From Oscillatoria salina IIICB1 (GTDB taxonomy: Bacteria; Cyanobacteriota; Cyanobacteriia; Cyanobacteriales; SIO1D9), in assembly GCF_020144665.1 (NCBI RefSeq), contig NZ_JAAHBQ010000022.1:1-64000 (forward strand): a stretch of 64,000 nt of DNA. Direction: 5' to 3'. The stretch's first letter is position 1. The number at the start of each line of letters is the position of its first letter. Made by a program: the position numbers and the translations under genes. Positions 8,573-18,681 of this stretch are shown here, one piece after another. The notes beneath the pieces are model-generated. The model was not told the origin of the DNA, did not search any database, and worked only from the letters and a program-made list of their open reading frames with translations.

Positions 8573-10654
8573 ATGGAACCGCTGTATCAGTACGCATGGC
8601 TAATTCCCGTCCTACCGCTAGCAGCAGCAATGCTAGTTGGGTTAGGACTAATTTCCTTAAACAAAGCAACTAACAGTTTGCGTAAATTGAACGCCGCATT
8701 CATTATTTCTATTTTAGGAATAGCAATGGGGCTTTCCTTTGCGCTGCTGTGGAGTCAAATTCACGGACACGAAGTTTATACGCGCACCCTAGAATGGGCA
8801 GCAGCAGGAGATTTTCACCTCAAGATGGGCTATACCATCGACCACCTCAGTTCCCTGATGCTGGTCATTGTCAGCACCGTAGCCTTTTTGGTAATGATTT
8901 ATACCGATGGCTACATGGCGCACGATCCAGGTTACGTGCGCTTCTACGCTTACCTCAGCTTATTTAGCTCATCAATGCTGGGCTTAGTAGTAAGTTATAA
9001 CCTGGTACAAATTTACATCTTTTGGGAACTGGTAGGAATGTGTTCCTACCTCCTGATCGGTTTTTGGTACGATCGCCCAGCCGCAGCCGATGCTTGTCAA
9101 AAAGCCTTCGTCACTAACCGCGTCGGCGACTTTGGCTTGCTCTTAGGGATGCTGGGTTTATACTGGGCAACCAATAGTTTTGAATTCGATGTCATCGGGA
9201 CTCGCCTCGAAGAGTTAGTTAACTCTGGCTTATTGAGTGCGGGTTTAGCTTGTTTATTCGCAATTCTCGTCTTTATGGGACCAGTAGCCAAATCTGCTCA
9301 ATTTCCCTTACAGGTTTGGCTTCCCGACGCAATGGAAGGTCCGACACCAATTTCCGCCTTGATTCATGCGGCAACAATGGTCGCAGCCGGAGTATTTTTA
9401 ATCGCCCGGATGTATCCGGTATTTGAACATATTCCCGTAGCGATGAGCACGATCGCTTGGACAGGTGCTTTTACTGCCTTTTTGGGAGCAACGATCGCGA
9501 TTACCCAAAATGACATTAAAAAAGGTTTAGCATATTCGACCATTTCCCAACTCGGTTATATGGTCATGGCAATGGGAGTCGGAGCATACACCGCCGGACT
9601 TTTCCACCTGATGACTCACGCTTATTTCAAAGCAATGCTGTTCCTATGTTCGGGTTCGGTAATTCATGGAATGGAAGAAGTAGTCGGTCACGACCCGGAT
9701 TTAGCCCAGGATATGCGTTTAATGGGAGGCTTACAGAAATTTATGCCGATTACCTCCTTAACATTTTTAGTCGGTACCTTAGCAATTTCGGGTATTCCTC
9801 CCTTTGCAGGCTTTTGGTCAAAAGATGAAATCCTCGGTAATACTTTTGCAGTCAACCCTCTATTGTGGCTTATTGGCTGGATTACTGCCGGAATCACGGC
9901 TTTCTATATGTTCCGGATGTATTTCATGACCTTTACAGGTGATTTCCGAGGTAACGATAAATCCATTCGCACCAAGCTAAAAGCAGCCGCAGCAGAAGCC
10001 CAGACAGCTTCTCTACAACCTGCCTTTGGACCAGGTGCAATGAACCCCCAAGAACTCGAAGCAGACGATCGCGAGACTCATAACGGACATCATCATAGCG
10101 AGAAACCCCACGAATCGCCTTTAACAATGACTTTACCCTTAGTCATCTTGGCAGTACCTTCACTGGCGATTGGTTTATTAGGTAAACCGTGGGAAAACTT
10201 GTTTGAAGAATTTATTTATCCCCCAGGAGAAACTGCTTCGGAAGCATTAGCCGCAGCCAGTCATTTTGAGTGGACAGAGTTTGGGATTATGGCAGGTGCA
10301 TCAGTAGGAATTTCCTTAATTGGAATTACCTTAGCATCGCTAATGTATTGGCAGCACAAAATCGACCCAGGCGCGATCGCTAAAAAAATTGAACCACTTT
10401 ACCAGCTTTCGCTCAACAAGTGGTACTTTGACGACATTTATAACTCGGTGTTTGTTATCGGTTCCCGTCGTTTAGCGCGACAAATCCTCGAAATTGATTA
10501 CCGTGTCGTCGATGGCGCAGTTAATTTAACTGGTTTAGCCACGTTAATTAGTGGCGAAGGATTGAAATACTTAGAAACTGGTCGCGCCCAATTTTATGCC
10601 TTAATTATTTTTGGCGCGGTTTTGGGTTTGGTAATCTTGTTTAGTGCAATCTAG
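8573..10654 (+). CDS. ndhF1: NAD(P)H-quinone oxidoreductase subunit 5 (NdhF1)
   Basis: A 693-residue multi-spanning membrane subunit of the thylakoid NDH-1L complex, which carries electrons from ferredoxin to plastoquinone in respiration and cyclic flow and pumps protons. The Mrp antiporter-like core is recognisable by GPTPISALIHAATMVAAGVF, the YSTISQLGYMVMAMG helix and the conserved VGMCSYLLIGFWY segment. A His-rich hydrophilic loop (NGHHHSEKPHE) precedes the C-terminal helices. Length and order fit NdhF1 of the respiratory complex rather than the CO2-uptake paralogues NdhF3/F4. ndhD1 follows after 228 bp that are mostly repeats. Confidence 0.95.
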   Translation: MEPLYQYAWLIPVLPLAAAMLVGLGLISLNKATNSLRKLNAAFIISILGIAMGLSFALLWSQIHGHEVYTRTLEWAAAGDFHLKMGYTIDHLSSLMLVIVSTVAFLVMIYTDGYMAHDPGYVRFYAYLSLFSSSMLGLVVSYNLVQIYIFWELVGMCSYLLIGFWYDRPAAADACQKAFVTNRVGDFGLLLGMLGLYWATNSFEFDVIGTRLEELVNSGLLSAGLACLFAILVFMGPVAKSAQFPLQVWLPDAMEGPTPISALIHAATMVAAGVFLIARMYPVFEHIPVAMSTIAWTGAFTAFLGATIAITQNDIKKGLAYSTISQLGYMVMAMGVGAYTAGLFHLMTHAYFKAMLFLCSGSVIHGMEEVVGHDPDLAQDMRLMGGLQKFMPITSLTFLVGTLAISGIPPFAGFWSKDEILGNTFAVNPLLWLIGWITAGITAFYMFRMYFMTFTGDFRGNDKSIRTKLKAAAAEAQTASLQPAFGPGAMNPQELEADDRETHNGHHHSEKPHESPLTMTLPLVILAVPSLAIGLLGKPWENLFEEFIYPPGETASEALAAASHFEWTEFGIMAGASVGISLIGITLASLMYWQHKIDPGAIAKKIEPLYQLSLNKWYFDDIYNSVFVIGSRRLARQILEIDYRVVDGAVNLTGLATLISGEGLKYLETGRAQFYALIIFGAVLGLVILFSAI

Positions 10655-10656
10655 GA

Positions 10657-10862
10657 CTGGATTGGGGCTTGGGAGACAAGAGAGAGGGGGAGGACAAGGG
10701 AGAGGGGGAAGATAAACTGATAACTGTTCCCCGATAACTAAACCCAATCCAAGGGTCCCCAATCCAAGGGTCCCCAATCCCCAATCACCAATCCAAGGGT
10801 CCCCAATCACCAATCACCAATCCAAGGGTCCCCAATTCCTAATCACCAGTCCCCAATCCTTA
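10657..10862. repeat. Repeat array between ndhF1 and ndhD1
   Basis: The block starts with GGATTGGGGCTTGGGAG, passes through a GA-rich segment and GATAAACTGATAACTGTTC, and then carries many copies of CCAATCCAAGGGTCCCCAATC and CCCCAATCACCAAT. It is an STRR-type array with an unusual AAGGGTC interruption. It fills almost the whole spacer of what is otherwise a two-gene NDH-1 operon. Confidence 0.85.
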
Positions 10863-10882
10863 ATGACGAATAGCGGAGAAAA

Positions 10883-12493
10883 ATGACAGAATTTCCCTGG
10901 CTAACAACAATTATTCTTTTTCCCATCGTGGCTTCACTGGCAATTCCGTTTTTTCCGATTGAGGAAGATAAAGCGGAACAACCAAAAACTGCGGTGAGAG
11001 TAAGATGGTACGCCCTCATTGTCGGGCTGATTGATTTTGTTTTGATTGTTTATGCTTTCTACACCAATTACGATTTAAGCAACCCAGATTTACAACTGGT
11101 AGAAAGTTATTCTTGGGTTCCTCAACTCGATTTAAATTGGTCTGTAGGTGCTGACGGCTTATCGATGCCGTTGATTATCCTGACTGGTTTTATTACGACG
11201 CTGGCAATTTTAGCAGCTTGGCCCGTAACTCTCAAACCAAGGCTGTTTTATTTCCTAATCTTGGCAATGTATGGCGGTCAAATTGCCGTTTTTGCCGTTC
11301 AGGATATGTTGTTATTTTTCCTGGTTTGGGAGTTAGAGTTAATTCCGGTTTATCTGCTGTTAGCGATTTGGGGCGGGAAAAGACGGCTGTATGCAGCGAC
11401 GAAGTTTATTTTGTATACCGCCGGTGGTTCGTTGTTTATCCTCGTTGCGGCGCTAACGATGGCATTTTACGGGGATAGTGTTACCTTTGATATGCGATCG
11501 CTAGCCCTCAAGGATTATGCAATTAATTTTGAATTGTGGCTGTATGCGGCTTTTCTAATCGCTTATGCAGTGAAATTGCCCATTTTCCCCTTACATACTT
11601 GGCTACCCGATGCCCACGGTGAAGCTACTGCGCCAGTGCATATGTTACTAGCTGGTATTCTCCTAAAAATGGGCGGTTACGCCTTGTTACGCATGAATGC
11701 CGGAATGTTACCCGATGCTCATGCTTATTTTGCCCCAGTATTAGTAATTTTGGGGGTAGTGAATATTGTCTACGCTGCCTTCACCTCTTTTGCCCAGCGT
11801 AATTTGAAACGAAAAATTGCTTATTCTTCGATTTCTCACATGGGCTTTGTCTTAATCGGTATTGCTTCATTTACCGATTTAGGGATTAGCGGTGCAGTCT
11901 TGCAAATGGTATCCCACGGTTTGATTGGGGCGAGTTTATTCTTCCTCGTCGGCGCAACTTACGATCGCACTCACACGCTGATGTTAGATGAGATGGGCGG
12001 TGTGGGACAGAAGATGAAGAAGATTTTCGCCATGTGGACTACTTGTTCCCTCGCCTCGTTAGCTTTACCGGGAATGAGTGGATTTGTGGCAGAATTAATG
12101 GTCTTTGTGGGCTTTGCGACTAGCGATGCTTACAATGCGACATTTAAAGTAATTGTCATCTTCCTGGCAGCAGTAGGCGTAATTTTAACTCCGATTTATT
12201 TGTTATCCAATCTGCGGGAAATTTTCTACGGTAAGGAAAACAAAGAATTGGTGTCTCACGAAGTTCTCGTGGATGCCGAACCCAGAGAAGTATTTATCAT
12301 CGCTTGTTTATTAGTGCCGATCGTCGGAATTGGCTTGTATCCCAAGATACTTACTGAAATTTACGATGCGACCACAATACAGCTAACTGCCAAACTGAGA
12401 AATTCTGTGCCTTCGCTAGTGGAAGAAATACCAGTCGCGGCAAAACAAATGCCCCAGGTAGCCTTGAAAGCACCAGCGATCGCCCAAAACTAA
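10883..12493 (+). CDS. ndhD1: NAD(P)H-quinone oxidoreductase subunit 4 (NdhD1)
   Basis: A 536-residue proton-pumping membrane subunit of NDH-1L, about the usual length. Conserved elements include [17 protein letters not shown] (with the key glutamate), a central [17 protein letters not shown], and [18 protein letters not shown]. Pairing with ndhF1 argues for the D1 form of the respiratory and cyclic complex. The C-terminal 40 residues are hydrophilic and variable. A long inverted repeat downstream probably ends transcription. Confidence 0.95.
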   Translation: MTEFPWLTTIILFPIVASLAIPFFPIEEDKAEQPKTAVRVRWYALIVGLIDFVLIVYAFYTNYDLSNPDLQLVESYSWVPQLDLNWSVGADGLSMPLIILTGFITTLAILAAWPVTLKPRLFYFLILAMYGGQIAVFAVQDMLLFFLVWELELIPVYLLLAIWGGKRRLYAATKFILYTAGGSLFILVAALTMAFYGDSVTFDMRSLALKDYAINFELWLYAAFLIAYAVKLPIFPLHTWLPDAHGEATAPVHMLLAGILLKMGGYALLRMNAGMLPDAHAYFAPVLVILGVVNIVYAAFTSFAQRNLKRKIAYSSISHMGFVLIGIASFTDLGISGAVLQMVSHGLIGASLFFLVGATYDRTHTLMLDEMGGVGQKMKKIFAMWTTCSLASLALPGMSGFVAELMVFVGFATSDAYNATFKVIVIFLAAVGVILTPIYLLSNLREIFYGKENKELVSHEVLVDAEPREVFIIACLLVPIVGIGLYPKILTEIYDATTIQLTAKLRNSVPSLVEEIPVAAKQMPQVALKAPAIAQN

Positions 12494-12507
12494 ATTCTCT
12501 ACTTAGG

Positions 12508-12553
12508 TAATAATCAAAGGGCAGCGCATTCTTACGCTGTCCTTTGATTATTA
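12508..12553. terminator. Long hairpin after ndhD1
   Basis: A near-perfect 19-bp stem: TAATAATCAAAGG, a wobble pair, CAGCG, an 8-base loop, then CGCTG and CCTTTGATTATTA. It lies 15 bp after the ndhD1 stop and 34 bp before the next gene. No clean T tract follows on the plus strand, so it may act as a processing or stability hairpin as well as a terminator. Confidence 0.7.
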
Positions 12554-12586
12554 GAGAAAATAAACAAAGAACTTGCCGCTAGGGCG

Positions 12587-14650
12587 ATGACCATGCCAAA
12601 TATCAATCAGCTTTTGCGTGCGCCTGGCTTAGAGAGAGCAATGGAAAGAAACTTTCTCTGTGTTAGTGTCGAAACCTCTGTGGCTGAGGCGATTGCACTG
12701 AGGAATAACTTAAATACTTCACCCTATCTAGTGACAACTCTAGTAGTGGTTGAACAAAAGCAAGTATTGGGATTATTGAGCGAAAGGGAACTTTTGGCTT
12801 TACTCGTTTCCGGAAAAAGCTTGTCAACAAAAGTAGCTGAGGTCATGAACTCTTCTCTCATTACCCTGAAACTGTCTGATTCTCCAGATATTTTGACGGC
12901 TTTATCTCTCTTAAATCGCTATCAGCTTAACTGTTTGCCAGTAGTAGACGATCGCCAAGAAATTGAGGGTATTATTACTCACCAAAGTATCAATCAAGCA
13001 ATCCTCGCTTGTAATAGCGATCGCCGACCAGGATTCTCCCCCCCACTAAACCCGCCCTCAACTGAGAGTCAAGAAAGGCAAAAACCTCGAAAATCTTTAC
13101 CAGAGGCAATTACAACTAGCGATCGCCACTCACCAAATATCTACAATAAGCTTTTTGGCGCGATTTCTGCTCGTCTCAAAGCTACAGAAGAGTTAACCCA
13201 CACTCAAGAACAACTCCAAGCATTTTTTAATGCTGTACCGGGATTTGTCTCTTGGGTTGGTTCTGATGGTCGCTATCTGAAAGTTAATCAGCATTTTGCT
13301 TCTACCTATAACCTTACTCCCGAAGATTTTTTAGGCAAAAAAGTGGGTTTGATTGAATCTAGTCCGGAACTGACTCACATTATGGATCAATTTTTAGCTA
13401 GTTCTACCTCGAAAATTACTTGCGAAGTTACTAGCAAAGTTAAGGGCGAGTTTCACAATTATTTAGTTGTAGCTCAAAAGTACCAAAACGGTAACGCTGC
13501 GGTGACAGTCGGCATTGATATCACCGAACGTAAACGCACTGAAGAACAATTACTTACTGCTACTTGCCGTCTTTCTGCTTTGATTGAAAACTTACAAGCT
13601 GGTGTAGTTGTCCTTGACGAGTTTGAACGAGTTGTTCTCATTAATCAAACTTTCTGCAATCTTTTCGCAATCCCTATTTTACCTGCGGCTTTAATTGGCG
13701 CAGATTTTACCGATTTTGCTGAGAAATATCAACATTGTTTTGCTCAACCAAGACAATTTAAGCAACGCTATCAAGCAATATTATCAGCGCGGAAAATCGT
13801 CACGGCTGAAGAACTTCAACTAGCTAACGCTAAGATCCTCGAACGAGATTACGTGCCGATTGCTGTAGAGGAAAATTATGTTGGTAATTTGTGGATGTAT
13901 CGCGATATTACTCAGCGTAAGCAATCAGAAGCAGAACTGCGGAATTCCTTAGTCAAGCAACAAGAACTCGCTGCACTAAGATCTCGTTTCGTCACGATGA
14001 CTTCTCACGAATTTCGCACTCCTTTGAGTACCATTCTTTCTTCTGCCGAACTCCTGGAACACTATCGTTATAAATGGACTGAGGAAAAGCAATTGCTTCA
14101 TTTGCATCGGATTCAAAACTCAGTCAAACAAATGAGAGAATTGTTAGATGATATTTTAATTATTGGCAAAGCCGAAGCCGGGAAACTAGAATTTAACCCA
14201 GTCGCCATAGATTTAGTCTCCTTCTGCCGCGAATTAGTAGAAGATTTACAATTAAATGCTTTCAACAAGCAAGAAATTGCTTTTACTTATCAAGGAGAAA
14301 AAACTCTAATTTTTCTGGATGAAAAATTATTGCGCCAAATCTTGACTAATCTTCTTTCCAATGCAATTAAATACTCTTTTAACGGTAGTACGGTTAAGTT
14401 TTCCGTTCTCCAGAAACAGCAGGAAGTAATATTCCAAGTTCAAGATCTGGGAATTGGCATTCCGAGCGAAGATCGATTACATTTATTTGAACCTTTTCAT
14501 CGAGGTAGCAATGTTGACGATCTCCCAGGTACGGGGTTAGGATTATCAATTGTTAAAAAATGCGTTGATTTTTGTCAAGGTACAATTAAAATAAAAAGTC
14601 AAGTAGGTCAAGGCACAGAATTTACAGTTATTTTGCCAATCGGTCATTAG
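12587..14650 (+). CDS. CBS-PAS-PAS hybrid sensor histidine kinase
   Basis: A 687-residue soluble sensor kinase. Two CBS domains (about 1-150) suggest adenine-nucleotide sensing. Two PAS domains follow (about 200-315 and 320-445), each ending in an ITERK- or ITQRK-like tail. The phospho-acceptor His474 is in SHEFRTPL (HisKA about 465-530), and the HATPase domain (about 575-687) has NLLSNAIKYS, GIGIP and GTGLGLSIVKK. All catalytic boxes are intact. The next gene, 34 bp on, is a response regulator with an EAL domain and is its likely partner. The two other ATGs near the start differ by two codons only. Confidence 0.9.
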   Translation: MTMPNINQLLRAPGLERAMERNFLCVSVETSVAEAIALRNNLNTSPYLVTTLVVVEQKQVLGLLSERELLALLVSGKSLSTKVAEVMNSSLITLKLSDSPDILTALSLLNRYQLNCLPVVDDRQEIEGIITHQSINQAILACNSDRRPGFSPPLNPPSTESQERQKPRKSLPEAITTSDRHSPNIYNKLFGAISARLKATEELTHTQEQLQAFFNAVPGFVSWVGSDGRYLKVNQHFASTYNLTPEDFLGKKVGLIESSPELTHIMDQFLASSTSKITCEVTSKVKGEFHNYLVVAQKYQNGNAAVTVGIDITERKRTEEQLLTATCRLSALIENLQAGVVVLDEFERVVLINQTFCNLFAIPILPAALIGADFTDFAEKYQHCFAQPRQFKQRYQAILSARKIVTAEELQLANAKILERDYVPIAVEENYVGNLWMYRDITQRKQSEAELRNSLVKQQELAALRSRFVTMTSHEFRTPLSTILSSAELLEHYRYKWTEEKQLLHLHRIQNSVKQMRELLDDILIIGKAEAGKLEFNPVAIDLVSFCRELVEDLQLNAFNKQEIAFTYQGEKTLIFLDEKLLRQILTNLLSNAIKYSFNGSTVKFSVLQKQQEVIFQVQDLGIGIPSEDRLHLFEPFHRGSNVDDLPGTGLGLSIVKKCVDFCQGTIKIKSQVGQGTEFTVILPIGH

Positions 14651-14684
14651 TCGGAAAAATCAAAAAACAGCAAAAAATTGACAA

Positions 14685-16436
14685 ATGACTAAAGTTTTGA
14701 TTATCGAAGATGAGGAACTAGTAAGAGAAAACTTGCTCGAACTGCTCGATGCGGAAGGATTTGACGTAATTACGGCAGAAAATGGGCTCGTTGGTTCCCG
14801 ATTAGCCCAAGAGCAAATTCCCGATCTAATTCTTTGCGATGTGATGATGCCGGAAATGGATGGTTATGCTGTGTTAGAGTGGCTACGTCAAAACCCAGAA
14901 ACAGCAACTATACCTTTTATTTTTCTCACAGCAAAAGCTGCGAAAAGTGATTTTCGTCAGGGAATGGAACTGGGAGCAGATGATTATCTGACTAAACCTT
15001 TTACAAGAGCAGAATTACTAGGAGCAATTAATAGTCGTCTAAAAAAAAAGGCGCTAATTCAAGCACATCATCATCACCAAATTTCGCAATTAGAAGAAAA
15101 ACTTAAATATGTTCTCGATCACGATCGTCTAACTGATTTACCAAATCGACTTTCTTTGCGAGAAAATTTTACCCGGATTGTCGGTAATATCTCTACTACT
15201 TCGCGCAATAATCATTTGTTAATAGTGATGTGTTTGGCTGTAGACCGATTTAGTCGCATTAATGAAACATTAGGTCATAGTTCCGGCGATTCGTTACAAA
15301 AAATTGCCGCACAACGTTTGCTTGATTGTGTTAATTCTGACGATTTAGTTGCTTATTTAAGTACCAATAGGTTTGCGATTCTGCTGACTAGCGATCGCTA
15401 CGAGAGCAAGGAGTTTTATGCCAGTGAGTTCGCTCGCCAAATTCTCGACCGTTTCAGTAAATCTTGTACAATTAATAATCAAGAGGTTTTTGTTACTGCT
15501 AGTATTGGTATTTCTTTTTATCCGCAAAATAGTATCGAGCTAGAAAGTTTGTTGGGACAAGCTAATTTGGCGATGGATTATGCTGCTTCTCAAGGAGGCA
15601 ATCAATTTCAATTTTATACCCCTGCTTTTAATATTCAAAGTAGCGATCGTTTAGTGTTAGAAACGGATCTTCGCTACGCTTTAGCAAGAGAAGAATTGAT
15701 TGTTTATTATCAGCCGAGGCTGAGTTTGAAAACAGGTGAAATTGTTGGCGCTGAGGCATTAGTGCGCTGGTTACACCCGAAACGGGGTTTGATTTCTCCT
15801 AGTAAATTTATCCCGATTGCTGAAGAATCTGGGGAGATTTTTCCCATCGGAGAATGGGTTTGGCGTACTGCTTGTCGTCAAGTCGCTAGTTGGAATTTAC
15901 TTAGAGCAGAACCTTGCCAAATAGCAGTTAATTTATCAGCACGTCAATTTGGACAAATAGATTTGCCAAATCACTTGGAAGATATTTTGCTTGAAACAGG
16001 GCTAAATCCGCGATATCTAGAGTTAGAATTAACTGAAAGTATTCTCGTGCAAAATCCTTTGCTTGCTAAACAAAAAATGGAAGCGATTAAATCCTTGGGA
16101 GTCCAGTTGGCTATCGATGATTTTGGTACTGGTTATGCTTCTTTAAGTTATTTACAACAGTTTCCTTTTGATATTTTGAAAATAGATCGCTGTTTTGTGC
16201 ATAATCTTTCTGATGAAGCTAAAAATGCGGCAATTGCGATCGCGATCGTTCAAATGGCTCACAAGCTTAATTTTAAAGTGATTGCTGAAGGTGTCGAAAC
16301 TCAAGCTGAGTTGGATTTTTTGCGCGAACATGATTGCGATGAAATTCAAGGATATTTTTTGAGTCACCCTTTATCAGCAGAGCGATTTTTTCAACTTTTC
16401 ATTACTGAAAAAAGTAACAATTTTTACTTTGATTAA
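14685..16436 (+). CDS. Response regulator with degenerate GGDEF and intact EAL domain
   Basis: A 583-residue protein. The receiver domain (about 1-120) has phospho-acceptor Asp52 in LCDVMMP and the TKPF lysine. The diguanylate cyclase-like domain (about 150-310) has STNRF at residues 226-230 where GGDEF is expected, so it should not make c-di-GMP. The EAL domain (about 325-575) keeps GAEALVRWLHP, ELTES, DDFGTGYASLSYL and KIDRCF, the set expected of an active c-di-GMP phosphodiesterase. Phosphorylation by the upstream CBS-PAS kinase probably controls c-di-GMP breakdown. A His run (HHHH) sits in the linker near residue 128. Confidence 0.9.
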   Translation: MTKVLIIEDEELVRENLLELLDAEGFDVITAENGLVGSRLAQEQIPDLILCDVMMPEMDGYAVLEWLRQNPETATIPFIFLTAKAAKSDFRQGMELGADDYLTKPFTRAELLGAINSRLKKKALIQAHHHHQISQLEEKLKYVLDHDRLTDLPNRLSLRENFTRIVGNISTTSRNNHLLIVMCLAVDRFSRINETLGHSSGDSLQKIAAQRLLDCVNSDDLVAYLSTNRFAILLTSDRYESKEFYASEFARQILDRFSKSCTINNQEVFVTASIGISFYPQNSIELESLLGQANLAMDYAASQGGNQFQFYTPAFNIQSSDRLVLETDLRYALAREELIVYYQPRLSLKTGEIVGAEALVRWLHPKRGLISPSKFIPIAEESGEIFPIGEWVWRTACRQVASWNLLRAEPCQIAVNLSARQFGQIDLPNHLEDILLETGLNPRYLELELTESILVQNPLLAKQKMEAIKSLGVQLAIDDFGTGYASLSYLQQFPFDILKIDRCFVHNLSDEAKNAAIAIAIVQMAHKLNFKVIAEGVETQAELDFLREHDCDEIQGYFLSHPLSAERFFQLFITEKSNNFYFD

Positions 16437-16572
16437 AATTTGACATTGGTTAAAATTAGCAATATAATTATAAAACAAATTGGGATTTTAAGCTAGAAGC
16501 TAAAGTTAGTTTTTTCTTAAGAAATAAGCTGGTAAACTTAACTAATATCTATTTTCTAGGAAAGAAAAAATT

Positions 16573-17652
16573 ATGTCTGACTACTTTTTACTGACTCGAG
16601 TTCTCCTTCGGTTTGAGGAAAGAGCAGATGATGTCGTCGGAGATATATCTGCGGCTGCTTTTACACCGGATGGTAGTTTATGGATCGGCTCTGATGAAAT
16701 GATTGGAGTTGAACGTCTTTCTCCTATTGAAACAAATATTTTTGCCCAGCACAAGCGATTTGCCATGGCAGATTTTATCGAACTATTTAATAATAAAGAT
16801 GAAATCGATATCGAAGGAATGGATTATGCTGATGGTTATCTGTGGTTGACTGGTTCTCAAAGTACCAAACGCAAAAAAGCTAAAGGAAAGAAAGCAGAAA
16901 AAGACCTAAAACGATTAACACAAATTAAAACGGATTTAAATCGTTACTTATTGGCTCGAATTCCAGTTATCAATGGTGAATTAGTCAAGTCTTGCGCCTT
17001 AGCTGACGACGCTGAAGAAAAACTGACCGCAGCTTGTTTAGAAAAAAGAGAAAGTAGTAATATTTTGATTGAAGCGCTGAAAGAAGATCCCCACTTAGGT
17101 TTAATTATTTCCACAGGATTACCGAGCAAAGATAATGGCTTAGATATTGAAGGATTAGCGGTACGGGGAAATAAAGTTTTTCTGGGTTTGCGCGGTCCGG
17201 TTTTGCGCGGCTGGGCGATAATTTTAGAACTTGAAGTAGAAGAATCGGAACCGGGAATTTTAACTTTGAAAGAAATTGGTGAATCGGGACAAAAATACCA
17301 AAAACATTTTCTAGAATTGAATGGTTTAGGCGTGAGAGAATTATGTTTACATGGCGAAGATATGATTGTTTTAGCCGGACCAACAATGGATTTAGAAGGT
17401 GAAATGACAGTCTTTCGGGTAAAAAATCTCTTTGAGCGTTCTGGAGAGACAATTTCTTGGCAAGAATCAGGAGATATAGAAGTATTATTTGACTTACCGT
17501 TTACAATTGGTTCAGACCACGCCGAAGGATTAGCCTTGTATGCTTGTTTAGGAAAGGAAGATTGTTTATTTGTAGTTTACGATTCTCCTAACGAAAACAG
17601 AAAAGCAGGAGAAAAAGAAATTTATGCAGATGTTTTCCGCTTAAAGAAGTAA
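16573..17652 (+). CDS. DUF3616 domain-containing protein
   Basis: A 359-residue protein with no signal peptide. It begins with a beta-propeller-like pattern (DISAAAFTPDGSLWIGSDE) and has repeated EGMDYADGYLWL and DIEGLAVRGNKVFLGLRGP motifs typical of DUF3616. A basic, Lys-rich insert (KRKKAKGKKAEKD) interrupts it near residue 95-110. The function of the family is unknown; the fold suggests a beta-propeller or SdiA-regulated-like esterase. It converges with the next gene with only one base between the stop codons. Confidence 0.8.
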   Translation: MSDYFLLTRVLLRFEERADDVVGDISAAAFTPDGSLWIGSDEMIGVERLSPIETNIFAQHKRFAMADFIELFNNKDEIDIEGMDYADGYLWLTGSQSTKRKKAKGKKAEKDLKRLTQIKTDLNRYLLARIPVINGELVKSCALADDAEEKLTAACLEKRESSNILIEALKEDPHLGLIISTGLPSKDNGLDIEGLAVRGNKVFLGLRGPVLRGWAIILELEVEESEPGILTLKEIGESGQKYQKHFLELNGLGVRELCLHGEDMIVLAGPTMDLEGEMTVFRVKNLFERSGETISWQESGDIEVLFDLPFTIGSDHAEGLALYACLGKEDCLFVVYDSPNENRKAGEKEIYADVFRLKK

Positions 17653-17653
17653 G

Positions 17654-18349
17654 TTAATAAATGCCAAACTTACGCAAAAATTTATCGATTTTGCGAGCAA
17701 CACCGTCTTTCTTACCCATTTCAGTGCGAGGATCGATAGTGGTTTGAGTCTCACCTTGAAAAAGAATAAATCCACCCACAGAAACAGCGATCGCCAACAA
17801 CAATAGCGAAACGGCGATCGCGATCGCCCTGACAAATTTTACCAGACGATATTGGAGACGTTCTCGACGCAGCCGATCCAGCGATCGCTGTTCTCGTCCC
17901 ATCAACCACACTAAGTAAATACCACCACCCCAAAAGGGTAAAGAAAGGCGAACATCGACCGAATGCTTTCGCCAAATGCGGTTAGCAAATACCGCTTCAA
18001 CGATCTCCAATTGTTCCTCAGAGAAAGTAGCAGCCGTGCGATCGTCGATTCGCGCAAAAAATCTCAGCACGAAAGCATCATGAGATCCCAACCGCCTCGC
18101 TTTTCCTTCAGCCCGAAGACGCGATCGAGAGCGAGTTTCTCTCCCCGCTAAAAATACCAAATAAAAGCGCAAAAACGGAATCGGTACAGAAAAGCGCAAA
18201 TCCACTAGATGAGAACTCTTCAAAGGAGTTTCAAAAGCAATCTTAATCGCCTCAAGTTGCTCATCAGTGAAACTGTCCCTCATTTCCAAAGGAACATAAG
18301 CAAGAAACTGACTCAAAAAAGGGTCAGGCTGAGTTTGGTGTTTCTCCAT
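17654..18349 (-). CDS. Unknown protein with internal duplication and one membrane segment
   Basis: A 231-residue protein not recognised as a named family. It contains two copies of a roughly 65-residue unit: residues about 22-85 (SFTDEQLEAIKIAF, VDLRFSVPIPFLRFYLVFLAGRE) and about 105-165 (TFSEEQLEIVEAVF, VDVRLSLPFWGGGIYLVWLMGRE). Each has an EEQLE-type helix, a beta-like VDLR/VDVR strand, a hydrophobic stretch and a GREQR-type basic tail. A transmembrane helix (about 175-197) is followed by a basic C-terminus. It is probably a cyanobacterial membrane-associated protein of unknown role. The hydrophobic stretches inside the units could be half-membrane segments. Confidence 0.6.
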   Translation of the reverse strand: MEKHQTQPDPFLSQFLAYVPLEMRDSFTDEQLEAIKIAFETPLKSSHLVDLRFSVPIPFLRFYLVFLAGRETRSRSRLRAEGKARRLGSHDAFVLRFFARIDDRTAATFSEEQLEIVEAVFANRIWRKHSVDVRLSLPFWGGGIYLVWLMGREQRSLDRLRRERLQYRLVKFVRAIAIAVSLLLLAIAVSVGGFILFQGETQTTIDPRTEMGKKDGVARKIDKFLRKFGIY

Positions 18350-18576
18350 AATCTTTCGCTTAATGACATTACCACTGGCAGAAAACTCACCCTCGATGAC
18401 TGTGTTTTACTAGCTTTTTACCTGATACCTGCCTTGAATTTCCCAGTTACCTAACTGACATTTTCCACTATTTTGCACCACTGTAGCGAATCCCCAACCA
18501 CAAAAAAAGATGCGCTGCCTCGAAGTAAATTGTAAGTTGGCTAACGCACCCTCAAACTAAATTTTTATCAATCTTC

Positions 18577-18681
18577 TTAATCGCGACCGTTGAGAGCAAT
18601 CAACAGACGCAAAATAAAGATGAACAGATTGATATAAGTCAAATACATCGACAGGGCAGCAGGCAAATACTGCTCATCTTC
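18577..18681 (-). pseudogene. Detached C-terminal fragment of the Bax inhibitor-1 gene
   Basis: Read on the minus strand, the segment encodes EDEQYLPAALSMYLTYINLF and a further hydrophobic stretch ending NGRD before a TAA. This is the final transmembrane segment and tail of a Bax inhibitor-1 (TMBIM/YccA) protein. It has no start codon of its own. It joins in frame to codon 208 (Tyr) of the ORF at 19078-19701 if the 396-bp element between them is removed, restoring a protein of about 242 residues. Confidence 0.85.

Noticed and set aside
8749-10127. Several overlapping frames inside ndhF1 on both strands
   Set aside because: They are shadows of ndhF1, have no ribosome-binding sites and no family features.
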